From: Bathymodiolus brooksi
Taxonomy: Eukaryota; Mollusca; Bivalvia; Mytilida; Modiolidae
DNA length: 64,000 nt
Direction of reading: 5' to 3'
Assembly (NCBI GenBank): GCA_963680875.1
Contig: OY804579.1
Coordinates: forward strand, 80,651,095-80,715,094
Every line of letters begins with the position of its first letter. Within the stretch, counting starts at the first letter, position 1. Both the position numbers and the translations under genes were made by a program. This document shows positions 42,550-55,270 of this stretch, piece by piece. Below the pieces are notes generated by a model. The model was not told where the DNA came from, made no database searches, and saw only the letters and a program-made list of their open reading frames with translations.

Positions 42550-42989
42550 AATTTTGCAAACGGTCTATACAGAGGTTTTGTGGAACGGTGTCTAGATGAC
42601 AATAATAGATATATAACAATTCCCACAGAGATTTTGGGGAACAGTGTCCAGATGACAATAATAGATATAACAATTCCCACAGACGTTTTAGTAATGATGT
42701 CCAGGTGATCTGAGTTCACCCCCGATTTTTAGTGGGGTTCGTGTTACTCGATCTTTAGTTTTATGTGTATGTTTTGTAGATCGTAATTTGTCTTTTGTAC
42801 TTTTTCTTTTGGCCATTGTATTGTCTGTTCTTCGATATACGGATTCTGATTACCCCTTTGGTATCTTCAAACTCTTTTAGACAACCATTCATACAAAGGT
42901 TTCGTGGGACGGTGTCCACAGGACAATAATAGATTTAACAATTCTCACAGAGGTTTTGTTGAACTGTATCCACATGACAATAATATATA
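42550..42989. repeat. 54-bp minisatellite units, copy 2
   Basis: At least four units, more than in copy 1, with a further unit at 44,555-44,620 beyond the Tc1 insertion. Confidence 0.6.
42695..42880 (+). repeat. Retroelement 3'-tail copy (copy 2)
   Basis: Orthologue of 12,085-12,270. Confidence 0.5.
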
Positions 42990-44550
42990 CACTCCGGCAA
43001 AAGTTAAGCACCACCCTATATTTTTATCGATATATTTGTTTACATCAATACTGTTAAAACAATAAAATAGATATCAGCATTTTCTTACACTTCTTAAAAG
43101 ACTACACCAAGGGCTCTAAAATTACCAATCTACGAAGAATTTATCATCCTGAAAGATGTGACTATGACGTGGCAAAAATGGGGTTCAAAACAGGCGCTGG
43201 AAAAACGTAAATTCAGTTTGTCTTTCATGGAAGTTTTTCAGATTTTAAGAACTTTTAAATGCATCTATTGTGTGTATGTGTAAGGCATAAAAATCAATAA
43301 CAAGTATATCCACCGCGTTTATTGTGAAGTTCTGTAACACGCCTCGTCATGCTTCGCACGAGACGCCTAAGCCGTTCTTGGGGGAACTGTTGCCACTCCT
43401 GTAAGATAGCAGTTCTTAATTCGTCAATATTTTGACATTTTGGATTGCGTTGGTCAATGTTTCGGCCAATAAAGTTCCATACATGCTCTATAGGGTTCAT
43501 GTCTGGCGACATCGCAGGCCATGGAATTGTCTGAACAGCCTCTTGCTGTAAAAAAATGTTGTTTAATTCGGGCTCTATGTGGCCTAGCGTTGTCGTCCAT
43601 GGACATTGGCCTGTCAGCCAACGCATGATTGTCGAAATGGGGGACTACGCGTGGAGCGAGAACATTGTCACGGTATTTTTGGCCTGTCAGATTACCATCA
43701 AGAACGTACAAGACCAACTTACAGTCAAAGGAAAAACAACCCCAGACAGTTACACCCCCACCCCCAAAAGCAGTTGTGCCCAAAATGTGGTTGGCGCCAA
43801 ACCCTTGCACGACCGTCGGTAGGGCGTAGCAAAAAATGAATTTCATCAGACCAATGGACCCGTCTCCATGTGCGAATAGTCTACCCCAAATGATAATGTG
43901 ACCAGTAAAATCGAGCATGGCGATGACGTAATGTCAACTGTGGACGTTTTATGAGTCGTCGCGCTCGCATTCCCTGATGGTGGAGGCGTCTGATTACAGT
44001 GCGTGTGCTAATGTGGCCTCCAAACGCTAAATTACCACGAAAGGCACCAGCTGTACTGAACGACCATTGCCGCACCCGTTTGGATATGAGCCGGTCCTCT
44101 CTCGGCGTCCTTTTGCGAGGTCTACCTGCACGTAGCATTCCCCGTTTGACGAAAAAGCTGCATCAGTCGTACAATGATGGAATGGTTAACCCTGAAGTGG
44201 TCTGCCACGCTTCTATGGCTAAGACCACCGTTATGCATGCCAAGAGCTTGCCACCTTTCTGGTATGGTTAATTTTCGCCGCACCATACCAAACCAATAGA
44301 AAATGAAACTTAAAACTCTACACAAAAAAAAATCAGCTATCATTCGCAAACACAAATGTTGAAAAGTACACGTGGCACTTTACACACCCTGTCTTATACA
44401 CATGAATACAAATTGATCAATAACCTGTTTCACAGGTAAGTAAGTATATGTTTTCAGGTAACGAAAACAGCAATCCGATTTGAAATAAGTTCATTATTAG
44501 AAAAGATATTATTGAAACAAGTCAGGTGGTGCTTAACTTTGGTCCGACTG
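42990..44550 (-). mobile_element. Tc1/mariner-type DNA transposon (DD34E), inactive
   Basis: 1,561 bp, flanked by TA. Ends cactccggcaaaagttaagc and (inverted) cagtcggaccaaagttaagc form ~26-bp terminal repeats. Inserted in a 54-bp minisatellite unit of copy 2 only, in the receptor intron after exon 4. Confidence 0.85.
43294..44286 (-). pseudogene. Tc1-like transposase, frameshifted
   Basis: Begins MVRRKLTIPERWQALGM (helix-turn-helix region), then AGRPRKRTPREDRLI (GRPR hook), HWSDE (first catalytic D), DNARPHRA (second D) and PDMNPIEHVWN (E after 34 residues), ending at 43,294. Three frame changes between segments, so no full-length protein. Confidence 0.8.
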
Positions 44551-44620
44551 TATATATAACAATTCTCAGAGAGGATTCGTGGAACGGTATTCAAATGACA
44601 ACAATAATTATAAGACTTAC

Positions 44621-44766
44621 GTAATAAATAAAATGATCCCCTTGTGTGAAGCATTCGGCCACACAGTCAAATATACTGGTTTTGTCGGTTGCGATGTTCT
44701 CTTCTGGGAAGTACTGCTTTAGTTTGTCCTTAATAGTGGTTATATTAACATCCAAATCAAGACATC
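44621..44766 (-). CDS. Receptor copy 2, exon 4
   Basis: 146 nt, 15 nt shorter than copy 1 in the acidic linker, same phase 1 to 0. CVAECF is kept. The Tc1 element at 42,990-44,550 inserted only about 70 nt from the donor, in the following intron. Confidence 0.62.
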
Positions 44767-45871
44767 CTTGGGAAAATAATAACATAGATTTTATCAGTAT
44801 GGCCTAGTTTCCGTTAAATCAATTAGAAAAAATAGGGTGGTGGTGTAGACAGTGTGTTAACAAGGGCAATATTTGATCTGACCAACAAGTGACGGGGACA
44901 AAATAAGCATTTATATAATCAAACAATAAGCCGGCCTTGTTAAATATCTTAGCCATAAAGATGATACAAATAGTATGGACTAAAAATGTATTTTTAACTG
45001 TTATAAATACAGTATTGATTTTTCACACAACACAACTATCTCTATGCAGGTGTATAATGACAGGGTTTTTTGAATCGGTATTCTTGATTGTCCCATCGAT
45101 TTCTAATCAATGAGGGTTTAATGTACCAAAAACTACATCAGTTGATTATTCAATTTTGATAATTAATACCTTAGTTCTAATAGAAAACCAAAAAGTTCAA
45201 AATATTCAAAAAATATTTCAACAATACATGTTTCCTGGTGTAAGCGTATAAGGTGTAGGTAAATACAATACCAACCTGTGGAAATTAATTGGCAGTCTTT
45301 ATCAAGTACACGTCGCCATAGTAACATACCTAAAACGTGGTCATAGACCATGATTGTAGAGATAGATGTTGATATCCAACTACCGTACTATCGCTGATGT
45401 TGATAACCAACTACCGCACTATCGCTGCTACATGTATTGTACCCAAACAACAAGTGCCGGATTTAGATCAAGAGAGGCTCTAGACATCTCCACTTGTGAG
45501 ACACCTCTCAATCCCCCACTCTCACGACTGCAACGATTGCTTAGAGACTGCAGTGCATTATGGCATCATATGTAAGAAATGTCTATGACAGTATCAAGAA
45601 TATTGTACACTCTTACCAGAGGCTACCTAGATTTTAAGGTCCTTGACCGCAGTCTGCCAGGTATGTGTAAATCTGGCACTACAAACAACAATATATCTGA
45701 GAGGCTTAAACAATACACGATTCACAAATTGTATATTAATATTTCATATTTCAATTATTTTTTTAAAGAAATATTAACATGCTCCTGTTTTTATTTGTCG
45801 TTTGTTTTGTCTTATTTTATTGTTTGTATTTCTCATGTAGTATTTATCTTAATGTAAAAATAAATAATGAC

Positions 45872-46018
45872 CATAAAAATGAGCCCAGTGGTTTCCATTC
45901 CCCCAAGAAGCAGTCCATGCCGTAACATGTTGGTCTAGTTGTAGTTCTGGATTCTTATTCTGTTCTACTTCACTCTTGGTCGGGACGTCACAATGTTCTT
46001 TTATCTCGTTCCATGAAA
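45872..46018 (-). CDS. Receptor copy 2, exon 3
   Basis: 147 nt, phase 1-1, same sites. Replacements cluster in the linker and near the second Trp group (SWGNGNHW); no indel. Confidence 0.62.
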
Positions 46019-46064
46019 CTTAAATATATCAACATATATTATATATTAAATTAAATAAGAAGAG

Positions 46065-47150
46065 TTTGACGATACCAAAGGGGTAATCAGAATCAGTAAA
46101 TCGCAGAAGAACAGATAACACAATGTTCAAAAGAAAAAGGACAAAAGGACAAACACCGATCTACAAGACACACACATAAAACTAAAGATCGAGTAACACA
46201 GACCCCACTAAAAACCAGGGGTGAACTCAGGTGCTTCGGAAGGGTAAGTAATGGCACCCGTCGTGTTAATCTAGTTACAAATGCGGTGCTAAGTCATGAA
46301 TAAGGAAGTGTTTACGGCAAGTGGAATATATCGATGGTCATTTGTAAAAGATATTCCATAGCGGTCAACCAAGTCACTTTGATGACATTACTTAACCAAG
46401 AGGAACGTTATTTAAAAGTATTTCTTTAATAATACATGTTATGTTTGTTCACTGAATTTGTCCTCAATGTGGTTTGTAGATTATATAATTGTACTTCCTT
46501 TTGTATTTACAAATGATATTGAATGGTCTTTCATTGAAAGATCATGTGCATTAAATAAAACAAATGTGCTGATAATCTTGTCGTAGGGACTAAAAAGATT
46601 GGCACCCACGAACCCCACCAAAACTAGGTGCTCGCTAAGAGTAGACAGTTCCAGTTCTTATAACACGGACACTGGCCATGCTACATATAGTCAAGTCCCC
46701 TAAAAATATTGTCAGCGATAGATGAAAGAAAATATTTACGTAATAGGGAAACGATCCATTGCCATTTGAGAAATGGATATTTCGTAATATTCACCCAGCT
46801 TTTGATGACTACCGTAGATTATTTATAGCGATGACATCAACATTAGAGCAAGGTATCCTTGTTTGAGCAGCTTTTGCGTCAACAGCTGAGCTCTCTCCAG
46901 AAAATCAGTATACTGGGCACTTAGTGTACGAGTGGTGAAATCTTAACTCTGGCTGCACTGATGCTGCTGGAATATTGATACTGGTGAAATGGGAAGTTGA
47001 CTATTGGAAAAATGAATTCATCACGTTTGTCGAAGAGTATTTGTAATCTTTTTTTGTCTATATTAAGGTGAAGATCAATAAAATATGCATACAATTAGAC
47101 TCCAATGTAGTCATCGATTTAATACTTGTTACCCAGAAAGCTGCAGGTCA
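46065..47150 (-). mobile_element. Probable Penelope-like element remnant (copy 2)
   Basis: Orthologue of 13,862-14,990 with the same order of parts. Confidence 0.55.
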
Positions 47151-47332
47151 ATTCCCTGATACTTTGGGGGAACTGTTGTCCCCATCATTGAAGACTTATA
47201 GTGACTTATATTGTAAAAGCACCACCAATAACCACAGATACAATTATTATATGGAAAATAAAATGACATCATTAAAAACTTATTTGTGTGTGCTTAAAAT
47301 GTTTGATGCCAAGATTTATTTATGGCACTTAC

Positions 47333-47353
47333 AAGCGTTCTTAATTAGTGGAG
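47333..47353 (-). CDS. Possible 21-nt microexon of receptor copy 2
   Basis: Identical to the copy 1 candidate, including ttttag| and |gtaagtgcc. Confidence 0.38.
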
Positions 47354-47683
47354 CTAAAATTAAAAAAATAAACTACATTTTAATGGAAGTTTGACTAAAA
47401 TTCCGTGAAAGAATATATGGTACATAGGTGTTACGTGAGATGAGCAGTCTCCTCCTGATATCAATTCTGATATCAGGACCAGGCTGTTCATCTCATGTGA
47501 CAGCTATGTACCATGTTGTGAAATGGAATTACAATGAGCTCCTCGATCACCCCTTATACTAAGGAAATATACAATGGCGACATATAATTACCAGTAAAAT
47601 CCATAGTGTATAAATGTATATTGAATTAGATGAAGAAATCAGAAGTTTCTTGAGAAATGATATATAATATTAAAAGAACATAC

Positions 47684-47751
47684 CATTCTTGTGCCAAGCA
47701 TATACTGACTGCCTATACATTCCTAAACCTTTCAGGCAAGTGGGGCGATTT
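47684..47751 (-). CDS. Receptor copy 2, exon 2
   Basis: 68 nt, same phases as copy 1. Differences are substitutions only (e.g. GMYRQSVYAWHKN); Cys and Trp are kept. Confidence 0.58.
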
Positions 47752-48051
47752 CTAATAGCATACGGTAATATAAAGTGTCCCGGGTATGTACAAATGTACA
47801 AATGCCAGATTTTACAAAAAGAAAATTGGGATTTACGTTGTAAATATCTTGTATGTCGCCCGAAAACTGGGATTTCCGATCGGAAAGCCAGGTATTTCAC
47901 GAAACATCAGATGACATGCAAAGTACTTGGTTACAATTGGGAAAATTCGACTCATTCAGTCTAAAGAAGTTGACGTAAACAATGACCTTTATTCTAGGAT
48001 GCAAATCACATGGCATGTAAAATAAACTAGATAGCAGCTACTACCGAAAAG

Positions 48052-48308
48052 GGGACCGTCATTGTCGAGATCATAAGGTAGTTGGATTTATAACTTCCTT
48101 AGCAATCAGTGCCTATCTCCACTAAAGCTGTGAGTTTGAACCCTGTATATGGCGAGGTGTACTCGATACAATATTATGTGATAAAGTTTGTCAGTGACTA
48201 GCGACAGGTCGGTGGTTTTCTCCGGGTGCTCTGGTTTCCTCTACTAATAAAACTGACCGCCACAATAATAACTGAAATATTGTTCAAAGTGGCGTCAAGC
48301 ACCATAAA
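48052..48308 (+). repeat. tRNA-derived SINE (copy 2, first)
   Basis: Counterpart of 16,543-16,798. Confidence 0.7.
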
Positions 48309-48866
48309 CCAACCAAACCAATTAAATATCGAAAACAAATATAACAATCCCAATTTCAAATTTGCAAGCAATTTTGCTTTCATCATAATTGAGGACGACA
48401 CTCTACTCATTTCAGTAAAATCAATTCATCGTAAAATTGTCTCATTTCTTGAGAATTGCACACTCCTTTCATTTTGCTGCAAGAACTTGTAGCACACTGT
48501 AACTAGACCAACATATCTTTATGATTGATTGGTTATTGATGGCACACAACCATAATTCAATATATAGCTATACCACCTTTACACATCATTATTGATTTAT
48601 TGTTCTCAAACCATGAATGATTAAAATAAAAATTTAGATATCTAATGATATCTATACGACGAGTTTCTAGAATAACCCCCATCGGGTAGCTTCAAATTAA
48701 AAAGATTGACGCGCTATTCATTGTTATTTCATTACATCCTATTATTAAACAGTCATAAAAGAAATATTGAAGTGCATGTATGTGTTCGGAATTCATAGTT
48801 ATTAAGAATATACATGTAACATTATTTTTCGCAGTGTCACATGGTAGTTGGATTTACAACCACTGC

Positions 48867-49168
48867 ATTAGTCTATCTATATCTCCTTGTAGTTTTCTTT
48901 CATCATTTGTATTAATTACTGTATCGTCTGCAAAGAGCTTAGCTACAGTTTGTACTACGTCAGGCAAATCGTTTATGTATATTGTGAATAGTATGGGTCC
49001 ATGAACGCTCCATTGGGGTATTCCGCTGGTGACCTCATTCCATTTCGAGTAGGATCCATTAAGCACCACTTTTTGCTTACGTTCCAATAAGAAGTTTTTG
49101 ATCCACTCAAGGATATTTCCAGATATTCCATAATCCTTCAATTTTGTAATTAGCCGATGGTGGGGCAC
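48867..49168 (-). mobile_element. Non-LTR RT core fragment spliced onto LINE tail
   Basis: Encodes LITKLKDYGISG, TSGIPQWSVHGPILF, INDLPDVV and LFADDT: RT motifs 3-5 of a non-LTR element, with the usual GSVLGP changed to WSVHGP. Directly continued at 49,168-49,330 by the LINE tail that matches 18,590-18,740. Confidence 0.7.
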
Positions 49169-50063
49169 AGCATGAACAAATATGTCAGAAAAATGTCTGT
49201 TACATACGACACATATGCCTTCCGTGATATTTGGGATGTCAGTCATAAGTTTCACAATAAAAATATAATTTTTAATATCTCTTTAAGATTTCGCATATTT
49301 CCATATATAAGCAAGTTCAACAGAACTGGTATCCCCATAATTGACGACTTATAGTGACTTATATTGTAAAAGCTCCACCAATAACCACAGATACAATTAT
49401 TATATGGAAAATAAAATGACATCATTAAAAACTTATTTGTGTGTGTTTAAAATGTTTGATGTCAAGATTTATTTATGGTGTTACGTGAGATGAGCAGTCT
49501 CCTCCTGATATCAATTATGATATCAGGACGAGGCTGTTCATCTCATGGGACAGCTATGTACTATGTTGTGAAATGGAATTACAATGATCTCCTCGATCAC
49601 CCCTTATACTAAGGAAATATACAATGGCGACATATAATTACCAGTAAAAGCCATAGTGTATAAATGTATATTGAATTAGATGAAGAAATCAGAAGTTTCT
49701 TGAGAAAATTGGGATTTACGTAGTAAATATCTTGTATATCGCACGAAATCTGGGATTTCCGATTGGAAAACCAGGTATTTCACGAAACATCAGATAACTC
49801 ACAAAGTACTTCGTATTTCGTTCGGAAACCGCAATTTCCGATCGTAATGCATTATTTTATGTTTTAAATTGCAATTTTCGTTTTCTGCACTACGATTTGC
49901 GTTTTTTTGATTTCAGCATTATGTTTTTCGGTTCCAGTTGGCTACAATTGTCAAAATTCACCTCGTTCAGTCTAAAGAATAAGACGTAAACAATGACCAT
50001 TTTTCTAGGATGCAACTCACATGGCATGTAAAATAAATTAGATAGCATCTACTATCGAAAAAG

Positions 50064-50320
50064 GGGACCATGGTTGTCGTGATTATATAATAATTGGATT
50101 TATAATTACCTTAGCTATGAGTGCCTATCTCCATTAAAGCTGTGAGTTTGAACCCCGTATATTGCGAGGTGTACTCGATATAATATTATGTGATAACGTT
50201 TGTCAGTGACTTGCGACAGATCAGTAGTTTTCTCCGGGTATTCTACTTTCCTCTACCAATAAAACTGACCGCCACGATACATAGCTGAAATATTGTTGAA
50301 AGTTGCGTTAAGCTCCATAA
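50064..50320 (+). repeat. tRNA-derived SINE (copy 2, second)
   Basis: Second counterpart of 16,543-16,798 inside the reduplicated block. Confidence 0.7.
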
Positions 50321-50401
50321 ATCTACCAAGCCAATCAACTATCGAAAACAAATTTCGCTGATGAATATGATATACGTTGCGTCACAGAATCCCATTTAGA
50401 T

Positions 50402-50644
50402 GTGAATATTAATAACGATGATCTATTACTTGAATTCTCTTCAAAAACCTTCACCAGAAAGGATCATAATAACACAGGCGGCGGGTTTCTTATTTATTTT
50501 AAAGATCATATATCCGTTGAACGTGTAACTGGTTTACAAAACGACGAAGACGATTTGGGTGAGCATGCACATTATTTGAATCCATCTAAATTTTATTCAT
50601 CCTTCCATTTTTCGGGTGAATATTCATCATCGATTCGTTATTAG
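50402..50644 (+). mobile_element. LINE endonuclease fragment (copy 2)
   Basis: 80-codon open stretch; the GGGFLIYFK core and preceding R-x-D/H-N match the APE-type endonuclease of non-LTR elements. Confidence 0.55.
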
Positions 50645-51311
50645 TGCAATATATAGTAATGTCTTTTATGTACTTCTTTAAATTAACAAATTGTAATTTG
50701 GAGAAGACTTCATAAGTTTGCTTAACTTGTGTCTAATCAATTTAATTGGCAAATGAGATATGTGTAAAACCAAATTGAAGAACATCTCGTGGGGATTGGT
50801 AATTGATGGTGGTCGTTGAAAGAAAAAATATATCGTATCCAACATTATCACTTTTATATCAAAACTAACAAATACATGTAGAACAATCCCAATTACAAAT
50901 TTGTAAGCAATTTTGCTGTCATCATAATTGAGGACGACACTCTAATCATTTCAGTAAGATCAATTCATCGTAAAATTGTCTTCTTTCTTGAGAATTGCAC
51001 ACTCATTTCAATTTGGTGCAAGCACTTGTAACACATAGTAACTAGACCAACATATCTTTATGATTAATTGGTTATTGATGGCACACAACCATAATTCAAT
51101 ATATAGGTATACCACCTTTACACATCATTATTGATTTATTGTTCTCAAAAAAAAAAGTATACAATGATTTGTAACAAGGAAAGTTTATTTTATTTTCTAA
51201 GAATTATCGCGGATGTCATTATATATTATTATATAATAATATTTTAAACTTTACTTCCTAGAGTCATTCAACGCATATCACAATAATAATCTAATATCAA
51301 ATACATTTAAC

Positions 51312-52980
51312 ATAGGAGACATCCCCGAGCTTCACGTACCCTCTACACTGACACTAAAACAACTATTGTCGACAGTATAAAACCCCAGATTTTATTTCCT
51401 CATTACAGAGATTATAATGAAATATGTGATTAAGGTACACAATTCTACAATAACTAATAATAATAATATTTACAGTATATAAATACAAAGAAACAAACCA
51501 TATATATATCATAATATTATTTAGGATATAATACAAATTGAAAATTGAAATATAACCAAACTTTAAGGGATGATCTACTTCCTTTAAAACAAATCAGAAT
51601 GTTACAAATATTTAGGGACAAAATTTGACATATTATAACTAATTATGATTTTTTTGCAAAAATACGAATAAATAAATAAATACGTGTAATTTCATTCTAT
51701 GTAGTATACAATACGGTTATATTCGGTGATGCAATATATAAGATGGTAACGAAGCAACTTTAGAAATCTCTGGTAGTCCAGTTCATTAATGTCAGTAGTA
51801 GGTTTTTCTCAAGTAGGACATGGTATCTTTGTTCGTTGTCGTATTGACTTATTTCAACATACAAGTCAAGGTTAAAATGTTCAATAATCATATCCCACCA
51901 AGTTTTTTGTAGGAATTGGGCACCAGGACAACTACAACAGGCATGAACAAATATGTCAGAAAACTGTCTGTTACATAGACACATATGCCTTTCGTGTTAT
52001 TTGGGATGTCAGTCATAAGTTTCACAATAATGTTTTTTTAATATCCTTGAAGATTCCGCATATTTCCATACATTAGCAAGTTCAACAGATCTATGAATGT
52101 CTCTAAATCGAAGGAAATTATTGTCAGACGTTGTATGCAATGACCACTCGTTCGAGTGTGTTTCATTTACAGCACCATGAATGATAGATTTCCATAACTG
52201 CTTTGGAGGGAAAATCCCTTGGAGTAAGTATTCTATTAGATAGTCGCTCAGTTCATAGTGGTATAAGATTTCAATGATATCTGGAATAAACCCGAAATGT
52301 TTTCGAGCGTTGTCAGCAAAATACGAGAACAACCTGGTCATAAATATTCTTTTTGTTAGGAAATTATCATCTAGAGAACATAGTTTCTGTAAAAATAACA
52401 GTTTTCTAGTGTCAATGTAGGATAACATAGGATGGATTCCAATTAAGCTTTGACACATGTCAGATCTTGTACGAGGTCTTAGATTTTGAATTCTATTTAC
52501 AATAAAATGTTGGAATGTATTAAGGTACGGTACGTTAGGTCTACTGATTTAAAATGGTTCCACATTTAACAGCCGTATACGACAGTGGGTAAGACGACAC
52601 ATTTATATAATTTGACTAACACGCATGGCTTTACCATTAATACCATTAATGGGAAAAAAGACATTTCAAACTTTTCTACAAGCATTAGTTGTTCGTTCTG
52701 TGGCTTTGAAACGAGAGTTCATTTCTATACCCAGATGACAACAGTTATCTGATGACGGTATTTCATCCTCGCCTATATGTCAATTATATATCAGGTTTTT
52801 CTCTCGTGGGTTTAGTGAGAACTGCAATATGTACGATTTGTTTTGCATTAAAGCGGAAACACCATTTTCGTGAATATTCACTGCAACATCGAGCATGGAT
52901 TGTAGTGTTTTCGGTGACGTACTAATACATGACATATCATCAGCAAGTGAAGGGGCACAGGCATTAAATATTTATGTAAA
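51312..52980 (-). mobile_element. LINE ORF2 C-terminal remnant (copy 2, longer 3' end)
   Basis: A 149-codon open stretch (52,458-52,009) plus a Cys-rich end (CLCNRQFSDIFVHACCSC). Retains ~500 bp of 3' sequence (51,312-51,830) missing in copy 1. Confidence 0.65.
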
Positions 52981-53207
52981 TCGATTGATTGATTGATTGA
53001 TTGGTTGGTGTTTAGCGCCAACTTCATGACAATTTCAGCTAAATGGATTTTTCAGACGACTATTTAATATAGAAAGGGTCACTAATGTGGTGATATTATA
53101 TCATATTCACGTATAATTAAACATGAAAATAATAGCTGAAGGATACGATGCAATTATGTTTTTGCAGTTTTGAAAAAAGAGGGTGGGGCTGTCCTGTCCT
53201 CGAGTAC

Positions 53208-53278
53208 CTGTGGATACATATTGCTTTGCTACTGGCATAGAGGTTAAGAATAGCAAAGAGCATACTGAGAACTGACAT
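53208..53278 (-). CDS. Receptor copy 2, exon 1: signal peptide
   Basis: Same start, signal peptide and donor (CCACAG|gtactc) as copy 1, with an AT-rich TATA-like tract 27 nt upstream. Confidence 0.64.
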
Positions 53279-53391
53279 GTTATATGAATATATGTCACAC
53301 TAGTTATATATATATAGGCTTAATGAGAAGTGAAAGTACATCTATGTATTAAATTACAAACATTAAAAGGGGGGAGTAATGCTTAGGGTTA

Positions 53392-53640
53392 TGGTGTTTA
53401 ACGCCACTTTCAACAATATTACATTTATATCGTGGCTGTCAGTCTTATTGGTGGAGGAAACCGGAGTACTCGCAGAAAAACACCGACCTGCCGAAAGTCA
53501 CCGACAAACTTTATCACAAAGTGTTGTATCAAGTACACCTCGCCTTAGCGGAAATCGAACTCACAACGTTAGTGGTGGTAGGCACTGATTACATAGGTAG
53601 TTCTAAAATCCAACAACCATACGCTCATGACCACGACGGC
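53392..53640 (-). repeat. tRNA-derived SINE (copy 2)
   Basis: Orthologue of 20,033-20,286. Confidence 0.72.
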
Positions 53641-54442
53641 CTCTAAAAACAAAAACAAACAACCATACCTCCAAAAAAAAACAACAACAACAAAACAAAG
53701 AAAAACATTGATTTTAAATACTCTGCACTGTAATATCCTTTAGTAAAATTATTATTTTGCATGATTAGATATCGAATGGTTTATAAAAGAATTCATTCTT
53801 TCAATAAAATAAGTGAAAATATTTTCAATGTGGGTTCTGAATCATAATATATATGTGACACGACGGATGCCATTAGTTGTTGTCATAATCCAGTTTGAGA
53901 GTAGTATGTCACAACTTACTCGTTTTACTTATAATCCAGAGTACAATGAAATAATTTACTCATAATATGCTATATTCCACAGTAGATTGGTCTGGCATAT
54001 ACTCGGTTCTGATATCAGCTTGTTTTCCTCTTTTTTTTTTTTTTTTTTTATCTCATTCGTAAAATTTAACTCTGTTGCAATAACTATTTACCACTTGGTT
54101 GTGCTTGTGTAAAGTTAGTAAATGTTATAAAGTCCGTTTGACTTCTATAAATCTTCAGATTTCTTTTAAAAAAAATCCATGCTTGCTAATATATAATATA
54201 TACGAACTCTGACAATTAATTTCAAAATTTCGGTCCATTATTAAAAGGTTACCCATTAGGTCTCTATGCTAATTATATTTACTAATGTGTACAAATTTGG
54301 AAATAGTTCGTGGTAGTAGTGCTACTATCAAGAGGGATCGATAATAAGAAATCTATCTAATGAGACCAGTCAATATAAAAATGTACTTTTCTTTAAAATA
54401 AAATATGATAACCGTGTCAAAAATTGCCAAGGAGATGGTTTG

Positions 54443-54708
54443 TTAGTTGCGTGGTAAAATATCCGGTAATATAATAAATAACATAACAGACACAAGAAGG
54501 ATAACTCCAGTTATACCGATAGATACAGAAGACGGTCGATTGTCAGTCGCACTAGAATTAGTTCGCAAGAATGACGACTTATTTCGATGATCGATACTAA
54601 GTATAGAATGAAGGTTGTTTAATCTGTCTCGGAGTTCTTTTTGGCTCATAACAGTTGATGAATTGGTACAGATACATTTGGAACACCCTATATATTGTAC
54701 ACTAACAC
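54443..54708 (-). CDS. Gene B copy 2, last exon
   Basis: Same length, phase and acceptor as copy 1, with about ten replacements mostly outside the helix. Helix and PSSVSIGITG motif kept; one Leu-to-Pro change near the end (LPDILPRN). Confidence 0.55.
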
Positions 54709-54759
54709 CTGAAAGAAACAAGGTAAATATAGGTCATTAAGATAATTGTAAGACAGGTT

Positions 54760-55270
54760 TGAAGATATCAAAGGGGGTAGATAAAGCCGTAAATCGAAGA
54801 ACAGACAATACAGTGTCCGTATTATTTACAAAATGCACAGAAAAGATTGAGGAACAGGAACCCAATTGAAAACCGGGGAGGAACTTCGGACGGGTAAGCA
54901 GATCCTGCTCCACTAGTGGTACCAGTCGTAAGACACAGATATTCCGCAACGGTTAACGTCATGGCCATGAAACGTTGGAAGTGATGACTTCAATTTAACA
55001 CCTAAGAACCCGAGGTTAAGTAGCTTCTGTGTTAGCAGCAGTTCTCTATGAAGCAAATTACACTTAAAAAATAATTTGAAAATAAAAACATCGAAGTTAC
55101 CGGGTTTGTAACTAGATTAACACGACGGGTGCCACTAGTGGAGCAGGGACTGCCTACCCTTCCGGAGCACCTGAGGTAACCCCTGATTTTTAGTGGGGTT
55201 CGTGTTACTCGATCTTTTATTTTATATGCATGTTTTGTAGATCGTTGTTTTTCCTTTTGTACTCCCCCCC
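54760..55270. mobile_element. Inverted retroelement ends (copy 2)
   Basis: Orthologue of 21,405-21,985; the plus-strand tail is truncated after a C run. Confidence 0.5.

Larger units (their letters stand above)
47190..51150. repeat. Local reduplication inside copy 2
   Basis: Sequence corresponding to copy 1 ~15.0-17.6 kb occurs twice (47,190-48,840 and 49,340-51,150), with the RT/LINE piece between them. Confidence 0.65.
27264..53278 (-). pseudogene. Receptor gene, copy 2 (all exons present; nonsense codon in exon 6)
   Basis: Paralogue of the copy 1 receptor. Exons: 53278-53208, 47751-47684, (47353-47333), 46018-45872, 44766-44621, 41929-41797, 41000-40875, 31363-31268, 29761-29708, 28417-28338, 27452-27264. 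Splice sites and phases match copy 1 throughout; length differences are -15, -9, -45, +6 and -15 nt, all multiples of three. Exon 6 carries TAA at 40938-40936. Because exon 6 is a phase 1-1 exon, skipping it would restore an open frame (about 327 aa), so whether this is a dead gene or a spliced variant is open. Its introns hold a LINE, a Tc1 element and extra repeats. Confidence 0.6.

Noticed and set aside
43556..43839. Plus-strand ORFs across the Tc1 element
   Set aside because: They are antisense shadows of the transposase, whose motifs lie on the minus strand.
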